From: Sedimentitalea nanhaiensis DSM 24252
GTDB taxonomy: Bacteria > Pseudomonadota > Alphaproteobacteria > Rhodobacterales > Rhodobacteraceae
Assembly: GCF_000473225.1 (NCBI RefSeq)
Contig: NZ_KI421509.1
Location: 3,529,321 to 3,593,320, forward strand
Direction of reading: 5' to 3'
DNA length: 64,000 nt
Part shown: piece after piece, positions 54,621-63,556 of the stretch
How positions within the stretch are numbered: position 1 is the stretch's first letter
Layout of the letters: every line of letters begins with the position of its first letter
Made by a program: the position numbers and the translations under genes
Notes under the pieces: generated by a model
What the model saw: the letters and a program-made list of their open reading frames with translations, nothing else
Told to the model about the DNA's origin: nothing
Database searches by the model: none

Positions 54621-56411
54621 TCACAACGGGGTTGTTGCCGCATCCAACCACAGATTTGCCGCCTTGCCCACCCGTGGGGCGATCTTTTCGCGGACCTCGG
54701 CGTGATAGGTATTCAGCCATTTGCGCTGTGAGGATGTCAGCATGTCGGTGACGATCAATCGCCGGTCGATGGGCACATAGGTCAGCGTCCGCCACGTCAG
54801 CATCTGCCGTTCCGCGTCACTGCCGGGCAGCGCGGGCGCGTCTTGCACCACGATCAGGTTCTCGATCCGGATGCCAAATGCGCCTTCGCGGTAATACCCC
54901 GGCTCGTTGGACAGAATCATACCCGGTTCCAGCGGCACGGTAGATAGCCTGCTCAGGCGCTGCGGGCCTTCGTGTACGCTGAGATAGGCGCCGACCCCGT
55001 GGCCCAGGCCATGGTTGAAATCCTGCCCCGCCAGCCACAATGGCATCCGGCCCACCGCTTCGATATCGCGCCCGGCCAAACCGCGCGGCCAGCGCAGCAG
55101 GGACATGTTGATCATGCCCTGCAATACGCGGGTGAATGCGGCGCGTTCTTCCTCTCCGACCTGGCCGATGGCGATGGTGCGGGTGATGTCGGTGGTGCCG
55201 TCCAGATATTGCCCGCCACTGTCCAGCACCAGCAGGTGACCGTCCTGCAGCCGACTGTCGGTATCTTCGCTGACCCGATAGTGCATGATCGCACCGTTGG
55301 GTCCGGTTCCGGCAATGGTCTCAAAGCTGATATCCTGCAGGGCGTTGTCGCGGCGGCGCAGTTCCTCCAGACGGCGGACCACCTGGATTTCGGTGACGCT
55401 GTTGGCGGGCTGGTTGTCCAGCCAGGCCAGCAGTTCGACCAGCGCGGCCCCGTCGCGCAGATGTGCGGCTGCGCTGCCTGCAATCTCGGCCGCGTTTTTG
55501 CGGGCCTTGGGCAGGGCGCAGGGATCGTCGCCGGGAACCGCCCTGTCCCCCAGCGCATCGGCGACCTTTTGCGGTGCCGATGTTTTGTCGAGCCGCACCC
55601 GGCCCGACAGCTGTGTCAGCGCATACAGAAAGGCCTGGGGGTCGTGGACCGTCACGTGGCGGTCCAGGTGGGTGCCCAGATCCGAGAGTTTCTGCGCCGC
55701 CATAAACAGATCGACCCGCCCGTCGTCGTGCAGGACTGCAAAACCATGCGCCACCGGGTTGCGGGGGATGTCCGCGCCGCGGATGTTGAGCAGCCACATG
55801 ATCGAGTCCGGCTGTGTCAGCACCGCCGCATCATGCCCGGCCTCGCGCAGTTCAGCCGCCAGCCGGGTGCATTTGTCACCTGCGGTTTCGCCCGCGAATT
55901 CCAGCGGATGGGCTTTGATTGGTGCCATCGGCGGGGCCGGCTGGTCGGTCCAGATACGGTCGACCAGATTGGCGCATTGCACCATCTCGATCCCCGAATC
56001 GGTCAGAGCCTCTCCCCAGCGCTCGACCTCGGCCAGGGTATGCAGCCACGGATCAAAGCCGACGCGCCCGCCGTCGGGCAGTTGCTGTTTCAGCCAGTCG
56101 GGCAGGGTGACATCGGGCCAGGGCACCGGGGTATAAACATCCGCCACCTGCGATTTGACCTGGGTGCGATAGCGCCCGTCGATGAACACGCCCGCCACCT
56201 CGCGCAGCGCAGCGCAGAACCCTGCCGATCCCGTAAAGCCGGTCAGCCAGGCCAGCCGGGCGTCGTGATCGGACACATATTCACCCTGGTGGGCGTCGGC
56301 TCGCGGCACCAGAAAGCCGTCCAGCCCCTCGGCCTGCAATTCGGCACGAAGCCGGTCCAGACGGGGCGGACCCTGTTCGGGGCGGGCGGTCACTTCGAAA
56401 CTTTGGAACAT
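54621..56411 (-). CDS. pepP: Xaa-Pro aminopeptidase (aminopeptidase P, M24B family)
   Basis: 596 aa, the long three-domain form. Start at 56411 because AGGA lies 5 nt before it; 56417 would put the site too close. Two creatinase-like N-terminal domains are followed by the pita-bread domain with metal ligands in LDSGGQYLDGTTDITRT, NHGLGHGVG, SNEPGYY and RIENLIVVQD. It cleaves the first residue from peptides with Pro in position 2. A 67-bp gap leads to DUF427 on the same strand, so the two may be co-transcribed. Confidence 0.93.
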   Translation of the reverse strand: MFQSFEVTARPEQGPPRLDRLRAELQAEGLDGFLVPRADAHQGEYVSDHDARLAWLTGFTGSAGFCAALREVAGVFIDGRYRTQVKSQVADVYTPVPWPDVTLPDWLKQQLPDGGRVGFDPWLHTLAEVERWGEALTDSGIEMVQCANLVDRIWTDQPAPPMAPIKAHPLEFAGETAGDKCTRLAAELREAGHDAAVLTQPDSIMWLLNIRGADIPRNPVAHGFAVLHDDGRVDLFMAAQKLSDLGTHLDRHVTVHDPQAFLYALTQLSGRVRLDKTSAPQKVADALGDRAVPGDDPCALPKARKNAAEIAGSAAAHLRDGAALVELLAWLDNQPANSVTEIQVVRRLEELRRRDNALQDISFETIAGTGPNGAIMHYRVSEDTDSRLQDGHLLVLDSGGQYLDGTTDITRTIAIGQVGEEERAAFTRVLQGMINMSLLRWPRGLAGRDIEAVGRMPLWLAGQDFNHGLGHGVGAYLSVHEGPQRLSRLSTVPLEPGMILSNEPGYYREGAFGIRIENLIVVQDAPALPGSDAERQMLTWRTLTYVPIDRRLIVTDMLTSSQRKWLNTYHAEVREKIAPRVGKAANLWLDAATTPL

Positions 56412-56644
56412 GCGCATCCTGTCTGATTCACCGATATGTGCGGAAACCTGAGCGTGCGGCGTGCAAATGTCCAGCGCGCCGTCCTGTGGGGCAATCGTGC
56501 GCAGCGATATGGGCAGCGCCAGGTAAATTTTCCGCGCCCCCGGGGGCACATTCACCGGCAGAGCGATTGGTGAGAGGTAAATTCTGTTTTGTTTTCGGTG
56601 CGTCCGCTCTACCGTGGCAGTGAAGTCAGAAAAGATGCGAGCCG

Positions 56645-56995
56645 ATGACGCGATTGACCCTTGCCGCCTGCCTGATGGCCTTGCCAGTCGCCGCGCTTGC
56701 GCAGGGCAGCGAGGAAAAGGTCGATCCGGCGGATCTTGCTGCCGATGCGCTGTTCGAAAAGGTCGGCGGGCCTCAGCATATCCGGGGGCTGGAGTTGTCT
56801 CCGGTCTATGGCTCTGGCGGCCATGCAGTCATCTGTGCCACCAGCAACGCGCATGACGCCAACGGAAATTTTATCGGCCTGACGTATTGGCAGATGACCT
56901 TTAACGCCGACAGGACCGAGGTAACATCGGTACGCAATGTCACCGGCCTGTTCAGCGATTGTTACAGCGAAAGCTACAAGACCCACCGGAACTGA
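56645..56995 (+). CDS. Hypothetical secreted protein with two Cys
   Basis: 116 aa with a clear signal peptide (about 1-19, cleavage after ALA). The mature part has two Cys (in VICATSN and LFSDCYSES) that could form a disulfide. No family recognised. GATGCGAGCCG upstream of the ATG contains a weak ribosome site. Convergent with cobT, 52 bp apart. Confidence 0.72.
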   Translation: MTRLTLAACLMALPVAALAQGSEEKVDPADLAADALFEKVGGPQHIRGLELSPVYGSGGHAVICATSNAHDANGNFIGLTYWQMTFNADRTEVTSVRNVTGLFSDCYSESYKTHRN

Positions 56996-57047
56996 CGGGT
57001 CGGCCCGGCGTTTCGCATGCGAGGTCCGGGACTGAACGCAACATGCC

Positions 57048-58922
57048 CTAGCTGGCCTTGCGGATGCCCATTAACCGCGCCCGCGCGCGCGGGTCCTTGT
57101 CAAACAGCGCCGCCAGCTGTTCCGTCATCGCACCGGCCAGCTGTTCCACGTCGGTGATGGTCACCGCGCGGTCATAATACCGGGTCACGTCATGGCCAAT
57201 ACCGATAGCCAGTAGTTCCACGGCCTTGCGTTTCTCGACCATGGCGATCACGTCGCGCAGGTGCTTTTCCAGATAACTCGCCGGGTTGACCGAAAGGGTC
57301 GAATCGTCGACCGGAGCGCCGTCGGAAATCACCATCAGGATCTTGCGCGCCTCGCGGCGGTTGACCATGCGCCGATGTGCCCATTCCAGAGCCTCGCCGT
57401 CGATGTTCTCCTTAAGCAACCCCTCTTTCATCATCAGGCCCAGATTGTCCCGCGACCGCCGCCACGGGGCGTCTGCGCGTTTATAGATGATGTGGCGCAG
57501 ATCGTTCAGACGCCCCGGCTGTTGCGGACGGCCATCGTTAAGCCACGCCTCGCGTGCCAGTCCGCCCTTCCAGGCCCGGGTGGTAAAGCCCAAAATCTCG
57601 ACCTTGACGTTGCAGCGTTCCAATGTGCGCGCCAGGACGTCGGCACAAATTGCGGCGATCGAGATCGGGCGGCCCCTCATGCTGCCGGAATTGTCCAGCA
57701 GCAGGGTCACGATAGTGTCGCGGAATTCGGTGTCCTTTTCGACCTTGAAGCTGAGCGGTGTGGTTGGGTTGGCAACCACGCGGGCCAGCCGACCGGCGTC
57801 CAGAATACCCTCTTCCCGGTCAAATTCCCAACTGCGGTTCTGCTGCGCCTGCAGGCGGCGTTGCAGCTTGTTGGCAAGACGGCTCACGGCCCCCTTCAGC
57901 GGTTCCAGTTGTTGATCCAGATAGGCCCGCAGCCGCTCCAGTTCGACCGGTTCGGCCAGGTCTTCGGCGGCGATCTCTTCGTCATGTGCGGCGAGATAGA
58001 CCTTGTAGCTGGGGTCAGCCTCTGACATCGGCTGTGGCGCGGGGGGCTCCAGCGGCGCGTCGCCCTCGGGCATCTCGGCGTCTTCACCCATCTCCTGATC
58101 GGCCAAGTCATCGGCGCTGACCTGAGCCTGCGACTGGTCCTGCTGGTCTTCCTGGGATTGTTCGGGGTCGGCATCGGCGTTCTGATCGTCGTCATCCTGG
58201 CCGGTGCTGTCGGGATCCTGTTCGTCCTGGAGGTCATCTTCGGCCTCGTCTTCCTGGTTCTCGTCTTCCATATCCGGATCGTCGCCCAGCTGATCGCCAT
58301 AGCCGAGGTCCGAGATCACCTGCCGTGCAAACCGCGCAAAACCGGCCTGATCCGCCAGTTGCTCCTGCAGGCTCTCCAGTGTTCCGCCAGCCTGATCCTC
58401 GATGAAGCCGCGCCACAGGTCCATCACGTTTTGCGCGCCGCGTGGCATGTCGCGCCCGGTGGCCAGATGCCGGATCAGATAGCCCGCCGCCGTGGCCAGC
58501 GGTGCCTCAGAGGCCTGGGTGATCTGGTCATAGCCGCGGCGCAGTGCGTCGTTGCCGATCTTGGCGTCGATATTGCCAGCGGTGCCGGGCATTTCGCGCG
58601 CACCCATGGCTTCGCAGCGGGCGGTTTCCATGGCCTCGTAGAGATCGCGTGCCATGTCGCCGGGGGGGGCATAGCGCGTATGGGTGCCCGCGTCATGGTA
58701 TTTGCGGTGCAGGGCCAGCGCGTCGGCGGTCCCGCGCGCGAGCAAAACCTCGTCGCGGGTCATCCGGCGGCTGACCTGGGGCAGGCGCATCGAATCGCCG
58801 GTCATGCCCGAGGGGTCGACCGTATAGCTGATGTTCAGTTCGGGATCGTCTGCCATCACCTTGGTGGCTTCGGCCAGGGCCTTTTTGAACGGGTCGGCGG
58901 GGTTGTCAGAGCGCTTGTTCAT
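57048..58922 (-). CDS. cobT: Cobaltochelatase subunit CobT
   Basis: 624 aa. Long N-terminal region, then a strongly acidic stretch (about 218-300, mostly Asp, Glu and Gln), and a C-terminal von Willebrand A-like domain with the MIDAS motif DNSGSMRG (about residue 412) and a late SDGAP. With CobS it forms the AAA+ chaperone that helps CobN insert cobalt into hydrogenobyrinic acid diamide in aerobic B12 synthesis. Its ATG overlaps the stop of the preceding gene (ATGA). Confidence 0.95.
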   Translation of the reverse strand: MNKRSDNPADPFKKALAEATKVMADDPELNISYTVDPSGMTGDSMRLPQVSRRMTRDEVLLARGTADALALHRKYHDAGTHTRYAPPGDMARDLYEAMETARCEAMGAREMPGTAGNIDAKIGNDALRRGYDQITQASEAPLATAAGYLIRHLATGRDMPRGAQNVMDLWRGFIEDQAGGTLESLQEQLADQAGFARFARQVISDLGYGDQLGDDPDMEDENQEDEAEDDLQDEQDPDSTGQDDDDQNADADPEQSQEDQQDQSQAQVSADDLADQEMGEDAEMPEGDAPLEPPAPQPMSEADPSYKVYLAAHDEEIAAEDLAEPVELERLRAYLDQQLEPLKGAVSRLANKLQRRLQAQQNRSWEFDREEGILDAGRLARVVANPTTPLSFKVEKDTEFRDTIVTLLLDNSGSMRGRPISIAAICADVLARTLERCNVKVEILGFTTRAWKGGLAREAWLNDGRPQQPGRLNDLRHIIYKRADAPWRRSRDNLGLMMKEGLLKENIDGEALEWAHRRMVNRREARKILMVISDGAPVDDSTLSVNPASYLEKHLRDVIAMVEKRKAVELLAIGIGHDVTRYYDRAVTITDVEQLAGAMTEQLAALFDKDPRARARLMGIRKAS

Positions 58923-60430
58923 GTCCTGCCTGCATCCTCATTCATGGGCGTAATCCGAGCGTATCCATATGTTTTGCAGTAGTCATCGAGAAGTTCCACC
59001 ACGTCAATCGTTAGACCCGACCAATCCGCACCGGTCAGGTCCGGCTTGGGGTAGACGCACCCCTGATATCGCTTGCCTGCGTTGATCCTGGTGGTATCGA
59101 ACCGCGTCACCTTTTTGACAGGATATCCGGACCGTTCAAGAAAGCGGCTCAAAATCTCGGGCTTGTCCTCTAGTCGGGACACAAAACCGGGGTGCTGCAA
59201 CCGGATTATCCCGGCCCAAAGGCAAAGAGAAAGACAGGCGGTTTCCATCTCCGTACGGTTCTCGACGATATCCACACCAGTGTGCGACAGAATGTGCGTG
59301 CGACGAAACGCCAATGACTTCGGTGCATGGCGGTTTTCACGTATGATCGACGGGATTGCTGTGCGCGGGTCCCGGACCAGTTGTATCATGAGATCGCAAT
59401 GAAATGCTTTGCGCGATTTGGCGACGGGGTGCCCCGCCCAGGGGTTTTCGTCGGCCTCAACCGCCATCATCCACGACGATACGCCATCCTGGCCGTCGTT
59501 TTCGTGCCCCACGTCCAGACCCAGCTGCTGGCACAGCCCTGCCGCATAGCCGGTTCCTGATCTTGGGTGGCCGGTGATCAAGAGCGGACGGTAATAGATG
59601 TGTTTGAAATGAGTTGCGATCAGGCGATCGTTTTCTTGCGCATCTTTTTCGGCGCCGATGGATCGAAGGTAGACGCTGTGTTTTTCCTTGGGATGAATCC
59701 GGCTGGGGATTTGCCCGGTCGACCAAGAGAGTTCGGATGCGAGCGGAGGGAAAAGCGTCATGGTTTCACCCGGGCGGGCAGCGTTTTTGTGGAGATAGAT
59801 ATCTGAAGTGGTGTCGACGCCCTCAAATCGCTCCAGCATTTTTTGGGCATAGGCCGGGGTCAGGATGTGCATGCAGTTGCTCATGCGCGTTATTTCCCTC
59901 AGCTGAAAAGATCCGGCCTGTTCGTGATCGTCGTTCAATGCCCAACCCAGCCGGATAAGCCGTGGCAAATCCGGACTGAAATCTATGCGCCCCTTGGCAA
60001 GGCCAGCGTCCAACCATGCCATTCCCGCTTCGAACCAGGGATGCACGCAGATGTCGTCTTCCATAACAAGAGTGATGAGTTGGGTTTCACAGATGTGCTG
60101 CCAGACCCGCAGGAAGGACGCAAAATTCGCCACTTGAGGCGGAATAAGCACATTGTTGCATGCGTCATTTGCACAGCGAAGCCTGTTGCATCGAAAACAG
60201 GAAGGATAGCGGCGCACCTTGTCGTCATCATACAACGCACGAACGTCGGCAGATCCGGGGGCGCTGGCATCGAAAAAGCGGGCCGCGGCGATTCCATTGG
60301 CCGGGAGGTAGCTCTTCATCCTGTTGCGGCGCACACGGTCATCGGCAAGGCTGACCACGATCCGATCCCCAATCCATTCAGGCAGCAGATCGACAGCCAT
60401 ACCTTCGGCAAGGCCCTTGCCGACAGCCAT
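58919..60430 (-). CDS. GT25-like glycosyltransferase fused to a sulfotransferase-like domain
   Basis: 503 aa. The N-terminal half (about 1-270) resembles family 25 glycosyltransferases: [17 protein letters not shown] start, FASFLRVW, then [15 protein letters not shown] with acidic metal-binding residues 124-126. A cluster of four Cys at 78, 81, 86 and 91 (C-x2-C-x4-C-x4-C) may bind a metal. The second half (about 280-503) begins [19 protein letters not shown], a PAPS-binding 5'-phosphosulfate loop, as in sulfotransferases. ATG at 60430 overlaps the cobS stop (TGATG), and the stop overlaps the cobT start (ATGA). Substrate unknown; sugar transfer and sulfation of a surface glycan is plausible. 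Confidence 0.8.
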   Translation of the reverse strand: MAVGKGLAEGMAVDLLPEWIGDRIVVSLADDRVRRNRMKSYLPANGIAAARFFDASAPGSADVRALYDDDKVRRYPSCFRCNRLRCANDACNNVLIPPQVANFASFLRVWQHICETQLITLVMEDDICVHPWFEAGMAWLDAGLAKGRIDFSPDLPRLIRLGWALNDDHEQAGSFQLREITRMSNCMHILTPAYAQKMLERFEGVDTTSDIYLHKNAARPGETMTLFPPLASELSWSTGQIPSRIHPKEKHSVYLRSIGAEKDAQENDRLIATHFKHIYYRPLLITGHPRSGTGYAAGLCQQLGLDVGHENDGQDGVSSWMMAVEADENPWAGHPVAKSRKAFHCDLMIQLVRDPRTAIPSIIRENRHAPKSLAFRRTHILSHTGVDIVENRTEMETACLSLCLWAGIIRLQHPGFVSRLEDKPEILSRFLERSGYPVKKVTRFDTTRINAGKRYQGCVYPKPDLTGADWSGLTIDVVELLDDYCKTYGYARITPMNEDAGRT

Positions 60431-61413
60431 CACACTGCTAGCGACGCAGCGCTTTCCGGCAATTCCTCGTCAAAGCAGCGCTGATAAAATTCGGCAACGG
60501 TCTGACGTTCAAGTTCGTCGCATTTGTTCAGGAACGACAGGCGGAAAGCATAGCCCACATTGCGGAAAATCTCGGCGTTCTGTGCCCAGGTGATCACCGT
60601 TCGCGGGCTCATCACAGTGCTCAGGTCGCCATTCATGAACGCGGTACGGGTCAGGTCGGCGACGGTCACCATCTGACCGATCTTTTTGCGGCCCTCTGCG
60701 GTGTTGTAATGCGGCGACTTTGCCAGCACGATTGCGCTTTCGGCATCGTGGCTGAGATAGTTCAGCGTCGCCACAAGGCTCCAGCGGTCCATCTGCGCCT
60801 GGTTGATCTGCTGGGTGCCGTGATACAGCCCGGTGGTGTCGCCCAGACCGACAGTGTTCGAGGTGGCGAACAGGCGGAAATACTTGTTTGGAGTGATGAT
60901 TTCGTTCTGGTCCAGCAGGGTCAGCTTGCCGTCATGTTCAAGCACGCGCTGGATCACGAACATCACATCGGCGCGACCGGCATCGTACTCATCGAACACG
61001 ATGGCGGTCGGGTTGCGCAGCGCCCAAGGCAGGATGCCCTCGTGGAATTCCGTCACCTGCTTGCCGTCACGCAGTTTGATCGCGTCTTTGCCGATCAGGT
61101 CGATCCGGCTGATGTGGCTGTCCAGGTTGACCCGCACGGTGGGCCAGTTCAGCCGCGCCGCAACCTGTTCGATGTGGGTCGATTTCCCGGTGCCGTGATA
61201 GCCCTGGATCATCACCCGGCGATTGTGGCTGAAGCCAGCCAGGATCGCCAGTGTCGTGTCAGGATCAAATTTGTAGGTATTGTCGACTTCGGGCACGCGG
61301 TCGGTGGCCTCGGCAAAGCCCTTGACCACCATCGGCGTGTCGATTCCGAACACATCCTGGACCGAGATGTCCTCGGTGGGTTTCGCATTCATGTCAATCA
61401 CGCCATCGGCCAT
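60430..61413 (-). CDS. cobS: Cobaltochelatase subunit CobS (AAA+ ATPase)
   Basis: 327 aa. Walker [14 protein letters not shown], Walker [10 protein letters not shown], sensor 1 FATSNTVG, and the family start [11 protein letters not shown]. It is the ATP-driven partner of CobT for cobalt insertion. ATG at 61413 is used; an in-frame ATG at 61392 is an alternative start. First gene of the cobS - GT25/sulfotransferase - cobT operon. Confidence 0.95.
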   Translation of the reverse strand: MADGVIDMNAKPTEDISVQDVFGIDTPMVVKGFAEATDRVPEVDNTYKFDPDTTLAILAGFSHNRRVMIQGYHGTGKSTHIEQVAARLNWPTVRVNLDSHISRIDLIGKDAIKLRDGKQVTEFHEGILPWALRNPTAIVFDEYDAGRADVMFVIQRVLEHDGKLTLLDQNEIITPNKYFRLFATSNTVGLGDTTGLYHGTQQINQAQMDRWSLVATLNYLSHDAESAIVLAKSPHYNTAEGRKKIGQMVTVADLTRTAFMNGDLSTVMSPRTVITWAQNAEIFRNVGYAFRLSFLNKCDELERQTVAEFYQRCFDEELPESAASLAV

Positions 61414-61630
61414 GCCCGTCGTCCTCGTTGCTGCTGCTCTGGGAACCGCCCCCGAAACTCAGACGTGGTGCAACATATCGCGCCCAAGGGCAAGGGGAGC
61501 GCTGTGGAAATTCTCACGGTACACGAGGAATACCGCAGAGGACCACAACTGAAACGGGAAAGACGCGCGCCCCTCTAAAGGGGCGGTCGCCGAGCAACCG
61601 ATCAACATCCGTCAGACTGCCGACGCGCCG

Positions 61631-61846
61631 ATGGGAGCGGCGGCCGGATTCATCGCCGTTCTGATAGTGAAGGACGGCAGGCTCCCGTTCATTGTGCGGC
61701 CAACCGCAGCCGTGCCTGTCATCAATCCCTATGCGGCCGCTTTTTCCGGCATTGTCGCCGACCCGTTCACCGAACGTGCCTATGTGCTGCTTGAAGGACC
61801 CGCATGGATCAAAAGACAGGCGTCACGGTTCGGGGAAAGCGAATGA
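61631..61846 (+). CDS. Possible small protein in the cobS-dnaJ gap
   Basis: 71 aa from the ATG at 61631. The frame is open about 75 nt further upstream but without any ATG, GTG or TTG, which is odd because the reading there also looks coding. No ribosome site, signal or domain recognised. It fills half of a 437-bp gap between the divergent cobS and convergent J-domain gene; the rest of the gap shows nothing clear. May be a remnant. Confidence 0.33.
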   Translation: MGAAAGFIAVLIVKDGRLPFIVRPTAAVPVINPYAAAFSGIVADPFTERAYVLLEGPAWIKRQASRFGESE

Positions 61847-61850
61847 AGCG

Positions 61851-62477
61851 TCAGTCCTTGAAGTTGCGGCTGGCCTTGATCTGATCCCAGGCCCAGACCA
61901 CCAGTTGCAATTGCTCTTCCTGGCTGCGGTCGCCGCCGTTCATGTCGGGGTGCAGCACCTTGATCAGCTTCTTATAGGCCTTGCGTACTTCGGTTTTGGT
62001 CCAGTTGTCCTTGGCCTCCAGAATCTCGACCGCACGGCGTTCCGTGGGTGGCAGACGTTTGGCGGCACCGCCGTTGCGACCCGGATTCTGCGTCGCGTTT
62101 GCGCCCAGCACCTGATGCGGATCTTCGATGCCCAGCCGTGCCCAGGCACGGGCTTCGGGGTCGGTCATCGGTTTGGTCGCGCGTTCCCAGACCTTGTCCT
62201 TGGTCTGTTGCGCGTTGATCTCGGCCTCGGTCGTGCCGTCAAAGAAGTTCCATTTCAGATTATATTCGCGCACATGCTGTTGGCAGAACCAGAAAAAGTC
62301 ATCCAGCACATCCGGAGCCTTCGGTGCGCGGAACTTGCCGGCCTCCTGGCATCCGTCGTGATGGCACTGCCGCACCGAGGTTTCGGACGCGCCGGACATG
62401 CCGCGCCGTCCGCGTGGATTCTTCTTTTTGGCCGACTTGACGGACATGTCGAAACCGAACGGGTCTGATTTTGTCAT
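61851..62477 (-). CDS. J-domain (DnaJ-like) protein
   Basis: 208 aa from the ATG at 62477 (AAGG about 9 nt upstream). The J domain is at the C-terminal end (about 145-208) with the HPD tripeptide in KLIKVLHPDMNGG. The N-terminal part has a basic stretch and a CHHDGC motif with a further FCQQH, perhaps a small metal site. The family is often adjacent to cobS and bolA in Rhodobacterales. It would stimulate an Hsp70 partner; the target is unknown. Confidence 0.9.
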   Translation of the reverse strand: MTKSDPFGFDMSVKSAKKKNPRGRRGMSGASETSVRQCHHDGCQEAGKFRAPKAPDVLDDFFWFCQQHVREYNLKWNFFDGTTEAEINAQQTKDKVWERATKPMTDPEARAWARLGIEDPHQVLGANATQNPGRNGGAAKRLPPTERRAVEILEAKDNWTKTEVRKAYKKLIKVLHPDMNGGDRSQEEQLQLVVWAWDQIKASRNFKD

Positions 62478-62583
62478 TGTGGGCACCTTCTCGACACATC
62501 TTTTCGACTCGGAGACAGGAGTTTAGAGTATGTGTGGGCAGATAGAAGAGGGTGCGGCAAAGTTTTTTCCGCAATTGAACCAG

Positions 62584-62841
62584 ATGAGCGTAACACAAGA
62601 CATTCAAGACCGGCTGCAGGAGGCGTTTGACCCGTCCGTGCTCGAGGTGGTGGACGACAGCGAAAGCCATCGTGGTCACGCCGGACACCGTGAGGGAGGC
62701 GAGAGCCATTTCAATGTCCGCATTCGGTCACAGGCGTTTCAGGGCCAGTCCCGCATTCAGCGGCACCGCGCGGTACATGCGGCTCTGGGGGCCAGTCTGG
62801 TCGGGCGTATTCACGCGCTGTCGCTGGATATCGACGTCTGA
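62584..62841 (+). CDS. bolA: BolA family protein
   Basis: 85 aa from the ATG at 62584; the upstream extension is not conserved. Helix-turn of DRLQEAFDPSVLEVVDDSESHRGH (with family His), then GESHFNVRIRSQAFQGQSRIQRHRAVHAAL, a typical BolA core. The family works with monothiol glutaredoxins in iron regulation and affects morphology. Divergent from the J-domain gene (106 bp). Its last 31 bp overlap the end of the next gene on the other strand. Confidence 0.94.
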   Translation: MSVTQDIQDRLQEAFDPSVLEVVDDSESHRGHAGHREGGESHFNVRIRSQAFQGQSRIQRHRAVHAALGASLVGRIHALSLDIDV

Positions 62842-63197
62842 TGCTTTAGTTTCCAACCGACCTGTTTGGGCAGGAATGCCTCGACCGCCGCGCTTGCGAT
62901 GACGATGGTGTTGCCGGCCGGATTGACCACGTTCAGCCCGCCCTTTACAGCGCGGACCTGGACATGACCGCGGGGCAGGCGGGCTGCCAGGGCGTCGGTA
63001 TCAACCTCGTCAGGCTCTTGTACGCCCACCGTCACGTGAACCCGCATCGCGTCGGTGGTCAACTCCAGCGTAGCAAAGATCGGCAGGGCCGAATGGCGAA
63101 TCGCGTCCTCGATCGCGCGGGCGGCGGCCTTGGTGTAATCCATACCATACTGGTCGTTGCCCATGCCCATTTCGATGATCATGCGGTGTTCAGCCAT
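62811..63197 (-). CDS. Lin0512-family protein, intact copy
   Basis: 128 aa from the ATG at 63197. Family features: HRMIIEMGMGNDQYGMDYTKAAARAIEDAIRHS at the start, MRVHVTVGVQEPDEVDTDALAARLPRGHVQV in the middle, then GGLNV, and a tail of about 17 residues beyond the family end. Function unknown. It overlaps the stop of the truncated paralogue upstream by 8 nt, and BolA at its own 3' end by 31 nt. Confidence 0.88.
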   Translation of the reverse strand: MAEHRMIIEMGMGNDQYGMDYTKAAARAIEDAIRHSALPIFATLELTTDAMRVHVTVGVQEPDEVDTDALAARLPRGHVQVRAVKGGLNVVNPAGNTIVIASAAVEAFLPKQVGWKLKHQTSISSDSA

Positions 63198-63490
63198 TGG
63201 CGCGCTCCATGTCGAAACTGACCGACAGGGCGGCATTGGCGATGAGCGTCGGGTTGCCGTCGCCGTCTGGGCGCGGGATGTCCAGCCCGCCCTCGTGCAG
63301 CGTCACGGTGGGCTGCCCATAGGGGAAGATGTCCAACAGATCGGCAACCTGGACGCGGTCGGGTTGTTGCACGCCGATCTCGACGCTGATCTGCATCGCC
63401 TCTTTGGGGAACCCAAACAGTTCGGCCATGTTGATCGAGTTGTGCCACAGGGCGTCCTCGATCGCGCGTTTGGCGGCTTGGGTTGTTGAT
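63190..63490 (-). pseudogene. Lin0512-family paralogue truncated by an IS21-type element
   Basis: The reading frame matches the intact copy from TTQAAKRAIEDALWHNS onward, through MQISVEIGVQQPDRVQVADLL, to GGLDIPRPDGDGNPTLI, and ends at 63190. The first 20 or so residues, which should carry the IIEMGMG-like beginning, are missing: the frame runs into the end of an insertion element at 63491. An internal ATG at 63429 could still give a 79-residue fragment. The downstream intact copy may have lost its upstream promoter through this insertion. Confidence 0.85.
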
Positions 63491-63509
63491 TGTCGCTGAG
63501 AACTGACCC
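63491..63509 (+). repeat. IS21-type terminal repeat, outer copy
   Basis: TGTCGCTGAGAACTGACCC, the outermost 19 bp of the element; its 5' TG marks the likely junction. Related to the next copy at 15 of 19 positions or so. Confidence 0.8.
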
Positions 63510-63514
63510 GGCAT

Positions 63515-63533
63515 TGTCACCGAGACTTGACCC
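63515..63533 (+). repeat. IS21-type terminal repeat, inner copy
   Basis: TGTCACCGAGACTTGACCC, imperfect repeat of the outer copy 24 bp further in. Multiple transposase sites of this kind are typical for IS21-family ends. Confidence 0.8.
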
Positions 63534-63556
63534 ACCCAGCTGTTATGTTCTTTGCG

